From Pelotalea chapellei (GTDB lineage: Bacteria > Desulfobacterota > Desulfuromonadia > Geobacterales > Pseudopelobacteraceae): 64,000 nucleotides of DNA. A program made the position numbers and the translations under genes. Shown piece after piece: positions 45,556 through 53,822 of the stretch. The notes beneath the pieces are model-generated. The model did not search any database and had not been told where the DNA came from. It was given only the letters and a program-made list of their open reading frames with translations. Position 1 is the stretch's first letter. Every line of letters begins with the position of its first letter. The DNA is taken from NCBI RefSeq assembly GCF_018531195.1, contig NZ_JAHDYS010000012.1, positions 62,001 through 126,000 of the forward strand, written 5' to 3'.

Positions 45556-45714
45556 ATGATAAACGAATCCATAACTCAAGAGGCAAAAGACTTGATAACC
45601 GTGGAAAAATCAATCCTTCTTGATTGTCGTACTGCTATCTTCGTTGATTCAGAAAATGAACAATCTGAGACAGTGTGTGCGCAATGTTCGACAAGCGAGA
45701 ATCAAGTTTCTTAA
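45556..45714 (+). CDS. Possible small protein (52 aa)
   Basis: An ATG at 45556 is preceded by AAGGAG at nine bases, a very good ribosome site, and runs 52 codons (MINESITQEAKDLI to ENQVS) to a TAA. The product is acidic, has three cysteines and matches nothing I know. It overlaps the 3' end of the convergent zinc-ribbon gene by 80 bases, which lowers confidence. It starts 120 bases upstream of, and divergent from, the PIN-like gene; an antitoxin or regulator role is only a guess. Confidence 0.3.
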   Translation: MINESITQEAKDLITVEKSILLDCRTAIFVDSENEQSETVCAQCSTSENQVS

Positions 45715-45892
45715 TTGACTCTTCTTGTTTTTCTAATTGGGTGCTGGTGTCGAAAAAATCAGTCACTCCGACCGGAGTATTACAGGATGAGCACTGTATA
45801 AAGTTGATTTTAAATCTTGATCCTTGTGGTTCCTGTGTTACGAGTTTAAACATTCCTCCATTACACCTGGGGCAACTAGAAACGCTAAACAT
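45635..45892 (-). CDS. Small zinc-ribbon protein with C-terminal coiled coil
   Basis: The start at 45892 is set by AAGGAG seven bases ahead, giving 85 residues. Two CxxC knuckles (SCPRCNGG at about 7-14 and IQCSSCNTP at about 31-39) form a zinc ribbon. The C-terminal half (about 50-85) is charged and helical, likely a coiled coil (QLEKQEESIKKLDSRLSNIA). It could bind nucleic acid or a partner protein. No enzymatic motif. It lies in the accessory, AT-rich block. Confidence 0.7.
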   Translation of the reverse strand: MFSVSSCPRCNGGMFKLVTQEPQGSRFKINFIQCSSCNTPVGVTDFFDTSTQLEKQEESIKKLDSRLSNIAHTLSQIVHFLNQRR

Positions 45893-46039
45893 GTTGTATC
45901 TCCTTTTTGGGCAATTCCCGCTCACTCAGGAGCAGTTTCAGATTTTTGGGGTAAATTGGGTTTTCTCGATTTGCCTAACGCCATAGGCTGACCCTGATCT
46001 AGCCGCAAGTTGGACATTGTACTCCTGCTGATTTTCTAT

Positions 46040-47038
46040 TTACAATCGGTCATTGAACACAAGACTGCTTGCAATAAGTTTGAAAGTAGGAAGATACAGT
46101 TTTTGAATTTGATCGAGTGTGCTGAAATTGTCGGAAAACTTGATCGCCATAAACTGAAGAAGGATCATCTTGTTGTCATTATGAATAGTCACGAAATGAG
46201 TAACTCTTGACTTAGTAGTTGTTTCTAAACCTTGTTGCGTAAGGTCGTAAACAACCATTGCACCTGGTGCACCATCAAGAGTTATGTTTTTTGACATAAT
46301 AAATTTTCCACCATCAGGAATGGAGCTTTTCAGTTCTGACGGTGTGAAAAAGTCCTTCTGCTCATTTTTTGAAAGTTTGGGTGGGGGAATAGACATCACC
46401 ATCAACGAGCTGAGAATAGGACCATGGCCAGCTCCACTTTGAAACATTTGAACCATGTTTGGTCTATTTCCGGCCTTTCTGCTCCAACTCTCAGGCAATG
46501 AGATAGAACAATCAACCCCTTTAGCATCAGCAAGCCCCTTAGTCCGAAAAGTTTGCTTCCACCCTTCTGTTAATTCGCTCGACGGGTTCTTCAAATACCT
46601 TGGGTTTGACGACAAAAGAGTTTTGAGCAATGTTTTTGGTATTTGGCCTTTTGATCGTTCACGAACTTCATTAAGAAACTCCACGGCTTGGGGATGGGTG
46701 ATCTCCTGTCGAGTATTAAGATCATTCAACTGGCTTTTCATTTGCTTGTTGATTTCAGGCCATTTTTCGCCTGCTTCCTTTATTAGTTCCTTTTCTACAG
46801 TCTTCGAGCTTTCTCCAAGGGCGCTCGAATAATATGAAAGCCAAGCTTCCTTCACATCTCTTGCAAGATCCGGAAATTTCTTTTCTATTCTCTCCAATGA
46901 GTCTTGTTGAGCTAACGCAAACCCGTAGGCCTGACTCAGCTGCTTCCAACGCGGGTCTTTAGTATCAAAGCTCTGCGCACGCGATTGAATGCTCATCAGA
47001 CCAAAAAATATGACAAGAAAAATGACCGGAGTTTTCAA
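46040..47038 (-). CDS. Exported protein of unknown function
   Basis: The 332-residue protein starts at a TTG (47038), chosen because AAGGAG lies nine bases ahead and a signal peptide follows at once (VIFLVIFFGLMSIQSRAQS). The mature part has a charged helical N-terminal half (about 25-150) and a beta-rich C-terminal half with a GVDCSISLPESW segment and a single cysteine. The C-terminal part resembles PsbP/MOG1-like stress or secretion accessory domains in general style, but I cannot assign a family. No operon partner is evident. Confidence 0.65.
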   Translation of the reverse strand: MKTPVIFLVIFFGLMSIQSRAQSFDTKDPRWKQLSQAYGFALAQQDSLERIEKKFPDLARDVKEAWLSYYSSALGESSKTVEKELIKEAGEKWPEINKQMKSQLNDLNTRQEITHPQAVEFLNEVRERSKGQIPKTLLKTLLSSNPRYLKNPSSELTEGWKQTFRTKGLADAKGVDCSISLPESWSRKAGNRPNMVQMFQSGAGHGPILSSLMVMSIPPPKLSKNEQKDFFTPSELKSSIPDGGKFIMSKNITLDGAPGAMVVYDLTQQGLETTTKSRVTHFVTIHNDNKMILLQFMAIKFSDNFSTLDQIQKLYLPTFKLIASSLVFNDRL

Positions 47039-47135
47039 TGTGTATTTCTCCTTTATTCTGGCCGAATAGTATCATTCAGACGCATAGTTTTTTTGTGAGA
47101 TTTTTTGCTTTCGGTCATCCGCGTTGAAATCCTGT

Positions 47136-47756
47136 TTAGGTGATATCCGCGAATGCTACAGAGAGAACCTCTTCTACGTTGCCTGCAAGGCAACTGATGT
47201 CGCCTGTGACAAAGTGAGAATGCCCGCCTTCTTCTTCAAACTGATAGCTGTGCTCGAACTCCGCATATTCGTCACCCTCAAATTTGAAACCAATCGCTCT
47301 TAATTTTTCAAACGCATGAACAGCGAAATTGAATAGGCAAGGATTGATGTTCACTACGTTTCCGTACCACTTGAGTGTCGAGCGTATGATCGCTTCATCT
47401 TGAACCCTCCTTTTCTTGTCAAGACGCTCGATTGATTGCAAAACTAGGCTTCTCGGCACCAAGCACAAAAACATGAGATCGGTGCTGATCGGCAGGCTTG
47501 CTACCGAGATGGGGCGAACTTCATTGATTAGCTCAGCTCCGTGGTGGAAAAGATTTCGCAGTGCTTTTAATGCAATGAACTCGTGGCACTCAAAGAAGTT
47601 GTCAGAAGTTGCCTTTTGAAGCTTGTCATTCAGACTATGAATAGCGTCAAGTAGGCTAAATAAGGTGTCGTCATCCGGCGAAACACAATGTCTGTGATAA
47701 AGCCTAAAGAATCGTTCTCCAGCAAACTTGCAGGTAGTCATTGAGTCAGCAATCAT
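47136..47756 (-). CDS. Hypothetical protein with an Rx4H (HEPN-like) motif
   Basis: I do not recognise the 206-residue protein. It is mostly helical in appearance, and ALKALRNLFHHGAEL near residue 70 contains R-N-x-x-H-H, compatible with the Rx4-6H signature of HEPN ribonucleases. The C-terminal part is acidic (FEEEGGHSHFVTGD). No signal peptide or membrane segment. The ribosome site is weak. Its place between an exported protein and an IS remnant in AT-richer DNA suggests an accessory gene. The HEPN link rests on one short motif. Confidence 0.5.
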   Translation of the reverse strand: MIADSMTTCKFAGERFFRLYHRHCVSPDDDTLFSLLDAIHSLNDKLQKATSDNFFECHEFIALKALRNLFHHGAELINEVRPISVASLPISTDLMFLCLVPRSLVLQSIERLDKKRRVQDEAIIRSTLKWYGNVVNINPCLFNFAVHAFEKLRAIGFKFEGDEYAEFEHSYQFEEEGGHSHFVTGDISCLAGNVEEVLSVAFADIT

Positions 47757-48118
47757 CTTCTTTTACCTTTTTGTTCAACTCATTTGAGCAGTTCACACCC
47801 AACCGGAACATTTATCCCGTGTTCAATGTGCAATTCAGCAATGCAAAAGCTGCCTATAGGCATTCCGCCCATCACCGCTAACAACAACCTTTTATAACAA
47901 ACTCATGAAGTAAAAACCAGAAATGCTATGGTAGGCAGAAGAGCTCAGGCTGAGGGTCAGGTTTTGAAAAATCACTTTCCTGCAAAAACTTACTTTTCAA
48001 GACTTGACCCCGCGCTTCTTCTGAGCGGAGCCGAAAGAAACCCATCCCCACCCCGGCCCTCCCTTTGTATGGACCGGAGTCAAGGGTTACTGATGTTCGG
48101 GGACATGGGTAGCACTTT
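47757..48118. other. Gene-free stretch with an inverted repeat and an IS end
   Basis: No credible gene was found. GGGTCAGGTTTTGAAAA (47954-47970) pairs with TTTTCAAGACTTGACCC (47994-48010), 15 of 17 bases, forming a strong hairpin. Near 48090, TGTTCGGGGACATGGGTAGC looks like the terminal repeat of an IS481-type element whose transposase tail follows at 48119. Confidence 0.55.
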
Positions 48119-48373
48119 TTAGATCAATTCTTTTAGTTTCTGATGGCAAAAATAAACTGAGTAAATGCCATCGTTAATTGTTGGTCGCAGTGCAACAGGA
48201 TGGCCTTTTAAGGCTTTTGGAACGTTGAAGATTTTCCCTTTAAAGAAGATTTCGCCTTTTTTCCTGAACCTTACGGACATGATCAGCAGAGTCGTACTCG
48301 ATTGCTGGTAAGGGTCAGCCTTGGGGTCGTTGGGAGCGGGCCTTGAAGACTTGAACTTCCAGACAATCTTCAA
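48119..48373 (-). pseudogene. C-terminal remnant of an IS481-family transposase
   Basis: The 84-codon frame ends with VALRPTINDGIYSVYFCHQK, which follows the usual C-terminus of IS481/IS3-like transposases (a beta-strand region ending in VYF and a short tail). The DDE catalytic core is absent, so this is a remnant. The upstream part (SSRPAPNDPKADPY) is poor sequence and probably not original. The likely IS end lies just past the stop, at about 48090-48118. It marks the boundary of the accessory block. Confidence 0.65.
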
Positions 48374-48446
48374 ATCTTCAAAGCCTGATCCTACAGCCTC
48401 CTCCTCTCCGTCTCGATTATCAAAAACCCTCCCTCAACCTTTCCTG

Positions 48447-49919
48447 TCACCCAGCTGATCTCATTTCCTGCAATAACCTCCAGGCCATCCTGGCCAGCAG
48501 AAGTACACCCAGCAACAGCGTCCCGCACAGCAGCACCTTGCGCCAGGTAGCGTCCGCGATTCGTGGCCGCAGTGCCTGCCTGCCCCCCGACTCCAGCGAA
48601 CCACCGGCCTGGGCCGGCAGCGGTTTAATCTGTTGTTTCTCCCAGCTTTCCAGGCCTGCCGCAATAGTGCTGTCCCCCAAGCTGACCTGCCCGGTGCGGG
48701 CGCTGCCGTAGGCCAGACGGAAGGGTGCTTCTCCGCGGGCAGCGAAGATCAACCGGTGGGGCTGCCAGCCGACTTCCAACTGCGGCAGATTGCCACCCAG
48801 GCCGCCGCTGGGCTGGTGGACCCGGATCAGCCATTGTCGGTCCGAGGTCGGGGCGATCTCCAGCGCACTGCTTTCCACAACACCGGAGTCGCGACGCAGG
48901 CGGTAGAATGTGCCACTGCCACGCTCGATCCAGGGACACTTGTCGTCCGGCCTCGACAGCAGGGTGACGCTGGCCAGACTGTTCTCATCCGGAAAGACCA
49001 GGCGTAGACGGTCAACCGGCATGTGACCGCTGCTCCGGACCAGGTACTCGCCGCTTTTGCCTTTGACCGGCACGATCCGGTAACTCACACTTTCACGTTG
49101 CGCTGTCATCTGCGGCGTTTCCAGCCGGGCAGTTACCGATGCGAGACGCGGCGCTCCCGGCTCCGGGCCGAGGGTGAGCCGGAAGTAGCGGGACTTCACC
49201 GCCGGAAATTCGATCCGGTCCCTGCTGAGCTGCCGTTCTCCCGCCGAGAGGGCTGCCAGCGCCCCGCTGGCCTGCTGTCGCCACTGCTGCAGATCGTCGC
49301 TGGTCTCCACCCGCAGTGTGCCCATGTAGCTCTTTGATCCGGGTGCGAGAGCGATGTCAAAACCGGCGATGGCCTGATCCAACCCGCTGGCATCCACGAT
49401 ATAGCCGGTGATCGTCGCCTCCTGCGCTGTGCCTGCCGCCGTGTTGAGATTGACAACGCTGCCATGCTGGTCTGTCCGCAGTAGCAGGGCGACGCTGCCC
49501 GGCTGCCGGAGCGCCGCACCACTGAGCGGGAAGAGCGGTAGTTCCTGCTGGACCAGGGTCGCTTTGGCGGAAATCGGCCGCAGCAGCGTGAAGGGCACGA
49601 TCTCCCCGGCGCCGTTGAATACGGCCAGGTCGCCCAGGTCACTCCGTTCGCTCCGGGCATAGACCTCGGCCGGCAGCGGGAGTTCGTGCAGAGCCCCCCT
49701 GCCGGAGAGCGTCAGCGGAATCATCCGGGCAAAATCATTCAACTGAAGCGGATTGTCAGCCAGAGCCGGGGTGCCTGTGGCAAGCAGGAGCATCAACAGG
49801 CATTCAGTGAGACGTAACCCCGAAAAGCGGACTCGCGCAAAGTTCGCTAAGTACGCAAAGGTAAAACCCAAAAGCGTTAAGAGAGCTTCCCTCGACTGCT
49901 TGCGAGTAATGTCTTTCAT
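48447..49919 (-). CDS. DUF3999 family envelope protein
   Basis: The start at 49919 has a perfect AGGAGG and overlaps the DUF2339 stop as ATGA; the frame runs further upstream only inside the DUF2339 gene. The 490-residue product has a hydrophobic signal (LLMLLLATGTPALA), a long beta-rich periplasmic region (about 60-450) with a discoidin-like stretch, and a C-terminal membrane anchor (LLCGTLLLGVLLLARMAWRL). DUF3999 genes commonly pair with DUF2339. The N-terminal part (about residues 12-30) is encoded by what looks like a dispersed intergenic repeat. Role unknown, likely envelope-associated. Confidence 0.85.
   Translation of the reverse strand: MKDITRKQSREALLTLLGFTFAYLANFARVRFSGLRLTECLLMLLLATGTPALADNPLQLNDFARMIPLTLSGRGALHELPLPAEVYARSERSDLGDLAVFNGAGEIVPFTLLRPISAKATLVQQELPLFPLSGAALRQPGSVALLLRTDQHGSVVNLNTAAGTAQEATITGYIVDASGLDQAIAGFDIALAPGSKSYMGTLRVETSDDLQQWRQQASGALAALSAGERQLSRDRIEFPAVKSRYFRLTLGPEPGAPRLASVTARLETPQMTAQRESVSYRIVPVKGKSGEYLVRSSGHMPVDRLRLVFPDENSLASVTLLSRPDDKCPWIERGSGTFYRLRRDSGVVESSALEIAPTSDRQWLIRVHQPSGGLGGNLPQLEVGWQPHRLIFAARGEAPFRLAYGSARTGQVSLGDSTIAAGLESWEKQQIKPLPAQAGGSLESGGRQALRPRIADATWRKVLLCGTLLLGVLLLARMAWRLLQEMRSAG
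49831..49884 (-). repeat. Dispersed GCAAAGTTCGC-type repeat inside the start of the DUF3999 gene
   Basis: The plus strand reads CGCGCAAAGTTCGCTAAGT then ACGCAAAGG, a pattern common in intergenic regions of many bacteria (from memory). Here it lies within the coding frame and encodes the odd segment FTFAYLANFARVRFSG before the signal peptide. It appears inserted in frame. Confidence 0.55.
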
Positions 49920-52615
49920 GACACGCCTCCTGCCTCCCGGGGCGGCACCGGTGATAACCAGCCGATCAGCAGCATGACGATACCGACCACGATGAACGAT
50001 ACGATACGGGCCACGCTGCCATGTCCTGACAGATCCACCAGGAAGAGCTTGATCAGTACCGCGCCCAAAAGTGCGGCTCCCGCCAGCCAGGCCGGGCGTA
50101 AACCCCGCCGGGTCGCGAAGGTCATGACCGTCAGGGCAAGCAGACACCAGCAGATGGAAAGGGTGGCCTGGACCGTCAGGGAGGCGAACAGGGCATGGGC
50201 GGTGAAGGGGACACCACACCAATGATGGACTGAGCGCAGCAGGATCGTATTCAGCCAGATGAAGCCGGTCCCGGCCAGAACCATGCCGCTTTCCCGCTGC
50301 GGCAACCACTGGGACAGCTCCGGTACGGTCCTGTGAATAGCGCGATAGCAGCCAATCAGGCTGACCAGTACCAGCAGCGAGGTGCCATCCAATGGGTTTA
50401 TCAGCGGCAGGTAGGGGAGCGGCCAGGGGTTGCCGGCCTGGGTCAGGTTGGCGAACAGCAACCACAGCCAGGCTGCCATGGCCAGTGGTGCCGATCCGGC
50501 TCCCGTGTAGATGCTCAGGTTGTCTTTTATCGGCCAGGGGAGTATTGCCCCGCGGCGGGAGATCAGCAGTACCATCAGAGCAGGAACAGCGCCCCAGGCG
50601 CAGAGAGCCCACGTCTCCATCCCCGGTAGATGGGCCGCGATCCGGCCATGGAGCTCCCAGGCAGCCAGCACCGATATCAGCCACCATGGTGTGATGTGGA
50701 CCAGGATGGGAAGCTGCGGCTGACGCTGCCGGTTGCCGTGCAGGATGAAGTACCAGGCAGCCAGGGCCAAAGGCCAACCGAACCAGCCGCCATGGAGGGA
50801 GGGGTAACGGCTTCCAGCGAATGCCTGCAGCAGTGCGAAACAGATCATTGCAGGCAGGAGGCCGATTGCCGGCCATTCCAGCAGGTGCCAATCGAGGCGG
50901 GGGCGCAAAAAATTGTAGGCAAGGCAGGAGATGACTACAAAGCTTAAGGAAGCGCCGAATGTCAGGTCGCTCGAGGTGTGCGCGCCCACTTCGCACAGTC
51001 CGCTGACGTACCACCACATGATTCCCCAGGCGAAAAGGGCCGGCTCCGCAAGGCCTTCGTATGACGAAAGAGTCTCTTCATTGCGGCTGATCATGAAGGC
51101 ACTGAAGAGCGCCGCGCCACTGACCAGCAGGCTGCCGATGTAGGAGCCGTTCAACACCGGCCAGACTCCGCTGGTGAGCCCGCCATGGGCCAGGAACACC
51201 ACCCCCGAACCGATCAGCAGCAGATAGCCGAAGGCGCGTGCCAGATTACGCTGCTGGCGCAGGCCGACCCAGACCAGTGCCGCCCCTTCTATGCTCCAGG
51301 CGGCCGAGGTCCAGCGGCCATCAAACGCCAGCGGGATGGTCAGGGTTCCAAAAACAGTGCCCAGTGCCAGGAAGGCCTCCACAAGGCTGCGCAGGCGGCC
51401 CGGCTCGCTGCGGAACATTCGGGCTGCCAGGGTGATGTAGAAGCCGGCGACCCCCAGAGCGCTCCAGGCCATGCCATACTCAAAGGTCCGCATCAGAGCC
51501 GACTGGAGGGCAAAGACCACGATCGGTGTGCCGAAAACCAGCGTGCAGTCAATGTAGCCATCCAGCAGCGTCGGCTCTTGCCGGGCATACAGTACCGGCA
51601 AAGTGGCATAGACCAGGAAGAATAGCACCAGGAACGGTTCCACACTGAAAAAGTGCTCAGGGCGGTAAAATTGGCTGCCCCACAGGGCACTGACGATGAA
51701 GGTGCCGACAAAACCGAGCAGGTTCAGCTCGCGCCAGGCCCGGCGAAGGGCAATGGCCAGGATGCCGCCATTCAAAATGGCATAATAGCCCAACAGCATG
51801 GCCGGACTGCTGCTGGCGATGCCGGCCAGTTGCGGCGCCAGAAAGCCGCCGGCACTACCCATCAGAGCCAGAGAACGGGAGTCCTGCGCAACCGCCAGAA
51901 TTGCGGACAGGGCGCAGATGGCCACCAGCAGCGCAAAGCCGAAACCGACCGGAATCAGTTGATAAAGATGCATGGTCGCATAAACGGTCAGGTAGAGGAT
52001 GCCGCTGCCGCCCCCCTGAAGCACCTGGGCGTAGACCGGGCGATCATCCCGCAACTGCCAGCCGATGGCTAGCAGGGCACAGCCCCCCAGAGCGGCCGCA
52101 GCCAGGCGCAGTTCAAGGGGGAAGAGCCCGTGCTGGGCCGCGTACTTCAGCAGGAAGGAAACTCCGAAGAAGAGGATCACTACACCCATTTTGACCAGCA
52201 AGTTTTCACCATTGAAGAGGCTGCTGAGCCATTTTTCCAGGGGCGAGGGCTGTTCCGGTTTGACCGGCATGTCCTGCGGCCTCCTCCATATACGTTCTTC
52301 CTTCGCCGGCTCAGCGGCAATGAAGGTAAATGAGAGTGTTTCGTCGTCAACAGGCATATCAGCCTGGACGCGGACCACCTCATCGGGCATTTTTTCACTG
52401 TAAGCAGGAGCAAAGTTCTCCCGCTTTGCCTCCTTCGTCAGCTCACCCAGGCGCCTAGCCAGGCGGGCCAGTTCTTTTTCCACCGCCTCCTGCCGCTGCC
52501 GCAGGTCGTGCAGGTATGCGGACAAAAACCCGATGATGCCGCCGGAGAGGGCGCCGGCGAAGTGAAACAACATGCCGCCCACAATGATGCCGATGGCTGT
52601 AAATAGAAGTGTCAT
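49916..52615 (-). CDS. DUF2339 family multi-pass membrane protein
   Basis: The 899-residue protein has an N-terminal membrane helix (LLFTAIGIIVGGMLFHFAGA), a short coiled coil at about 36-65, a Pro-rich linker to about 130, and then many membrane segments (roughly 20 or more by eye) to the C-terminus. GVVILFFGVSFLLKYAA and ILYLTVYATMHLYQLIP are typical of DUF2339. The family is an uncharacterised envelope protein often next to DUF3999. The start overlaps the rhomboid-like stop as ATGA with GGGAGG upstream, and the end overlaps the DUF3999 start likewise, so the genes are translationally coupled. Confidence 0.9.
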   Translation of the reverse strand: MTLLFTAIGIIVGGMLFHFAGALSGGIIGFLSAYLHDLRQRQEAVEKELARLARRLGELTKEAKRENFAPAYSEKMPDEVVRVQADMPVDDETLSFTFIAAEPAKEERIWRRPQDMPVKPEQPSPLEKWLSSLFNGENLLVKMGVVILFFGVSFLLKYAAQHGLFPLELRLAAAALGGCALLAIGWQLRDDRPVYAQVLQGGGSGILYLTVYATMHLYQLIPVGFGFALLVAICALSAILAVAQDSRSLALMGSAGGFLAPQLAGIASSSPAMLLGYYAILNGGILAIALRRAWRELNLLGFVGTFIVSALWGSQFYRPEHFFSVEPFLVLFFLVYATLPVLYARQEPTLLDGYIDCTLVFGTPIVVFALQSALMRTFEYGMAWSALGVAGFYITLAARMFRSEPGRLRSLVEAFLALGTVFGTLTIPLAFDGRWTSAAWSIEGAALVWVGLRQQRNLARAFGYLLLIGSGVVFLAHGGLTSGVWPVLNGSYIGSLLVSGAALFSAFMISRNEETLSSYEGLAEPALFAWGIMWWYVSGLCEVGAHTSSDLTFGASLSFVVISCLAYNFLRPRLDWHLLEWPAIGLLPAMICFALLQAFAGSRYPSLHGGWFGWPLALAAWYFILHGNRQRQPQLPILVHITPWWLISVLAAWELHGRIAAHLPGMETWALCAWGAVPALMVLLISRRGAILPWPIKDNLSIYTGAGSAPLAMAAWLWLLFANLTQAGNPWPLPYLPLINPLDGTSLLVLVSLIGCYRAIHRTVPELSQWLPQRESGMVLAGTGFIWLNTILLRSVHHWCGVPFTAHALFASLTVQATLSICWCLLALTVMTFATRRGLRPAWLAGAALLGAVLIKLFLVDLSGHGSVARIVSFIVVGIVMLLIGWLSPVPPREAGGVS

Positions 52616-52986
52616 GGTGTCCTCCCGGCGGATTTTCCGAATATGAGCAAATAGTGTCCCCTCGAAACTGCAACAACCATCGCCCCCGCGGCAGCCCCGG
52701 CGCAGTGCGCCTGCCAGACCGGCCCCACCCCTGACAGCGACAGGCCGTGGCGCTCCAAGCAGACTTTGATGAGCATGCCGCCAAGCATGGCAATCCCGCT
52801 TAGCGGAGAGCCCTGGCTGATTAAACGTAGTGCTGCAAAGGACAGGAGCCCGGCCGATATGCCCGAGAGACCCCCATAAATATCGACCGGGTGGGCGACC
52901 AGCAGGGTCACCGATACGGCCCCGGCCGAGCAGAGTCCGGTGAAGGCGATGGTTTTGAAGTTTGCCTGCAGGCTGGTGCAGAGCAT
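52612..52986 (-). CDS. Short rhomboid/rhombosortase-like membrane protein, N-terminus missing
   Basis: Start at ATG 52986, with GGAGG upstream; a GTG at 52995 is also possible. The 124-residue product is hydrophobic with about four membrane segments. GGLSGISAGLL provides a rhomboid-type GxSG serine and WQAHCAGAAAGAM a histidine in a GxxxG context, matching the catalytic pair of rhomboid proteases and rhombosortases. Those proteins are normally about 190 residues; the first one or two helices are absent here. It may be a shortened active form or a reduced remnant. It is in an operon with DUF2339 and DUF3999 genes. Confidence 0.6.
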   Translation of the reverse strand: MLCTSLQANFKTIAFTGLCSAGAVSVTLLVAHPVDIYGGLSGISAGLLSFAALRLISQGSPLSGIAMLGGMLIKVCLERHGLSLSGVGPVWQAHCAGAAAGAMVVAVSRGHYLLIFGKSAGRTP

Positions 52987-52991
52987 CAGGA

Positions 52992-53174
52992 TCACCTCCC
53001 GCTGGTGTAAAGAGTGTTTACTGCAGTGGAATAACTGCCGGGGAGATCGGAGTCTGACTGTACAAGGGCGTTGTGCTGATTCTTGTGGGCAACGTTGTTG
53101 GAAAGGGTGACCAGCATGGCCAGCATGGCGAGGCAGATGACAACGGTGGGCAGTTTAACGGATGAGATTTTCAT
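52992..53174 (-). CDS. Small membrane or secreted protein, first gene of the DUF2339 operon
   Basis: The 60-residue protein starts with MKISSVKLPTVVICLAMLAM, a single membrane segment or signal peptide, followed by a polar tail with many Asn, Ser and Gln (NNVAHKNQHN). AGGAGG lies six bases ahead of the ATG, the best ribosome site in this operon. It ends five bases before the rhomboid-like ATG. No family is recognised. It may be a small envelope factor working with the membrane proteins downstream. Confidence 0.6.
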   Translation of the reverse strand: MKISSVKLPTVVICLAMLAMLVTLSNNVAHKNQHNALVQSDSDLPGSYSTAVNTLYTSGR

Positions 53175-53369
53175 GACAGCCTCCTGAAGCGTTCGTTAAT
53201 GTTTCATTGAACGTATTACAGGGAGCGTGCCAGAGGTTAGCGAGGAATGTAAGTGTTTGTTTTCAAAAGAGTCAGTTCAGGAAAAGAACGTTGGAAGGAA
53301 AGTTTTATTTAGGAAAAATGTACATTAAATGTATGCTTAGCAATCAATAAATGTAAGCCATGCTGCGGA

Positions 53370-53822
53370 AAAATTTACCAGATCAGTCTGATCTGTCCAA
53401 TCGGTCCGATCCGACTGATTATTACACCGCCGCTATTCCTCTACATTGGGGATAGCTTGAACATCCGAGAAATTGGCTGCCTGCATTTTTTCCTTGCCTG
53501 GCGGTTCGCACCACCATAGGTTTGCCGCATTTCGGGCAAGGCGGAAATTTTCGTTTTTCATCGGTCGGATCGGACCGATCAGTGGGGTGAAGGCTTTTTC
53601 GCTTTTGCAGCCTTGCAGCCGCCAGTTGCTCGCTATAGCCCCCTTCGTTGACGAAACTACGTTCCAGAACGCTGATCTGCTGATCAAGCAGGTAGTTGGT
53701 CTGGTGGATCAAGCAGATCATAGCATTGGCAACAATAGCTGGGTCACTGTGCTGCAACCAAGCAGCATAAGCTTCATGATCGGTCGGATCAGCCCGATCA
53801 GTCCGATCCGACCGATGATGAA
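53370..53822. repeat. Repeated GATCGGTCGGATC-type palindromes in and after the four-helix-bundle gene
   Basis: Short palindromic units built from GATC, GGTC/GACC and CGGAT occur at about 53375-53415 (after the stop), 53559-53582 and 53778-53818 (inside the gene). In the protein they give HRSDRTDRADPTDHE and LHPTDRSDPTDEK. The repetition is plain in the sequence; mechanism and role are not known. Confidence 0.75.

Noticed and set aside
48447-51017. 856-residue minus-strand frame extending upstream of the DUF3999 start
   Set aside because: The part from 49920 to 51017 is a different frame inside the DUF2339 gene, with Pro/Arg/His-rich composition; the ATG at 49919 has a perfect ribosome site and couples to the DUF2339 stop.
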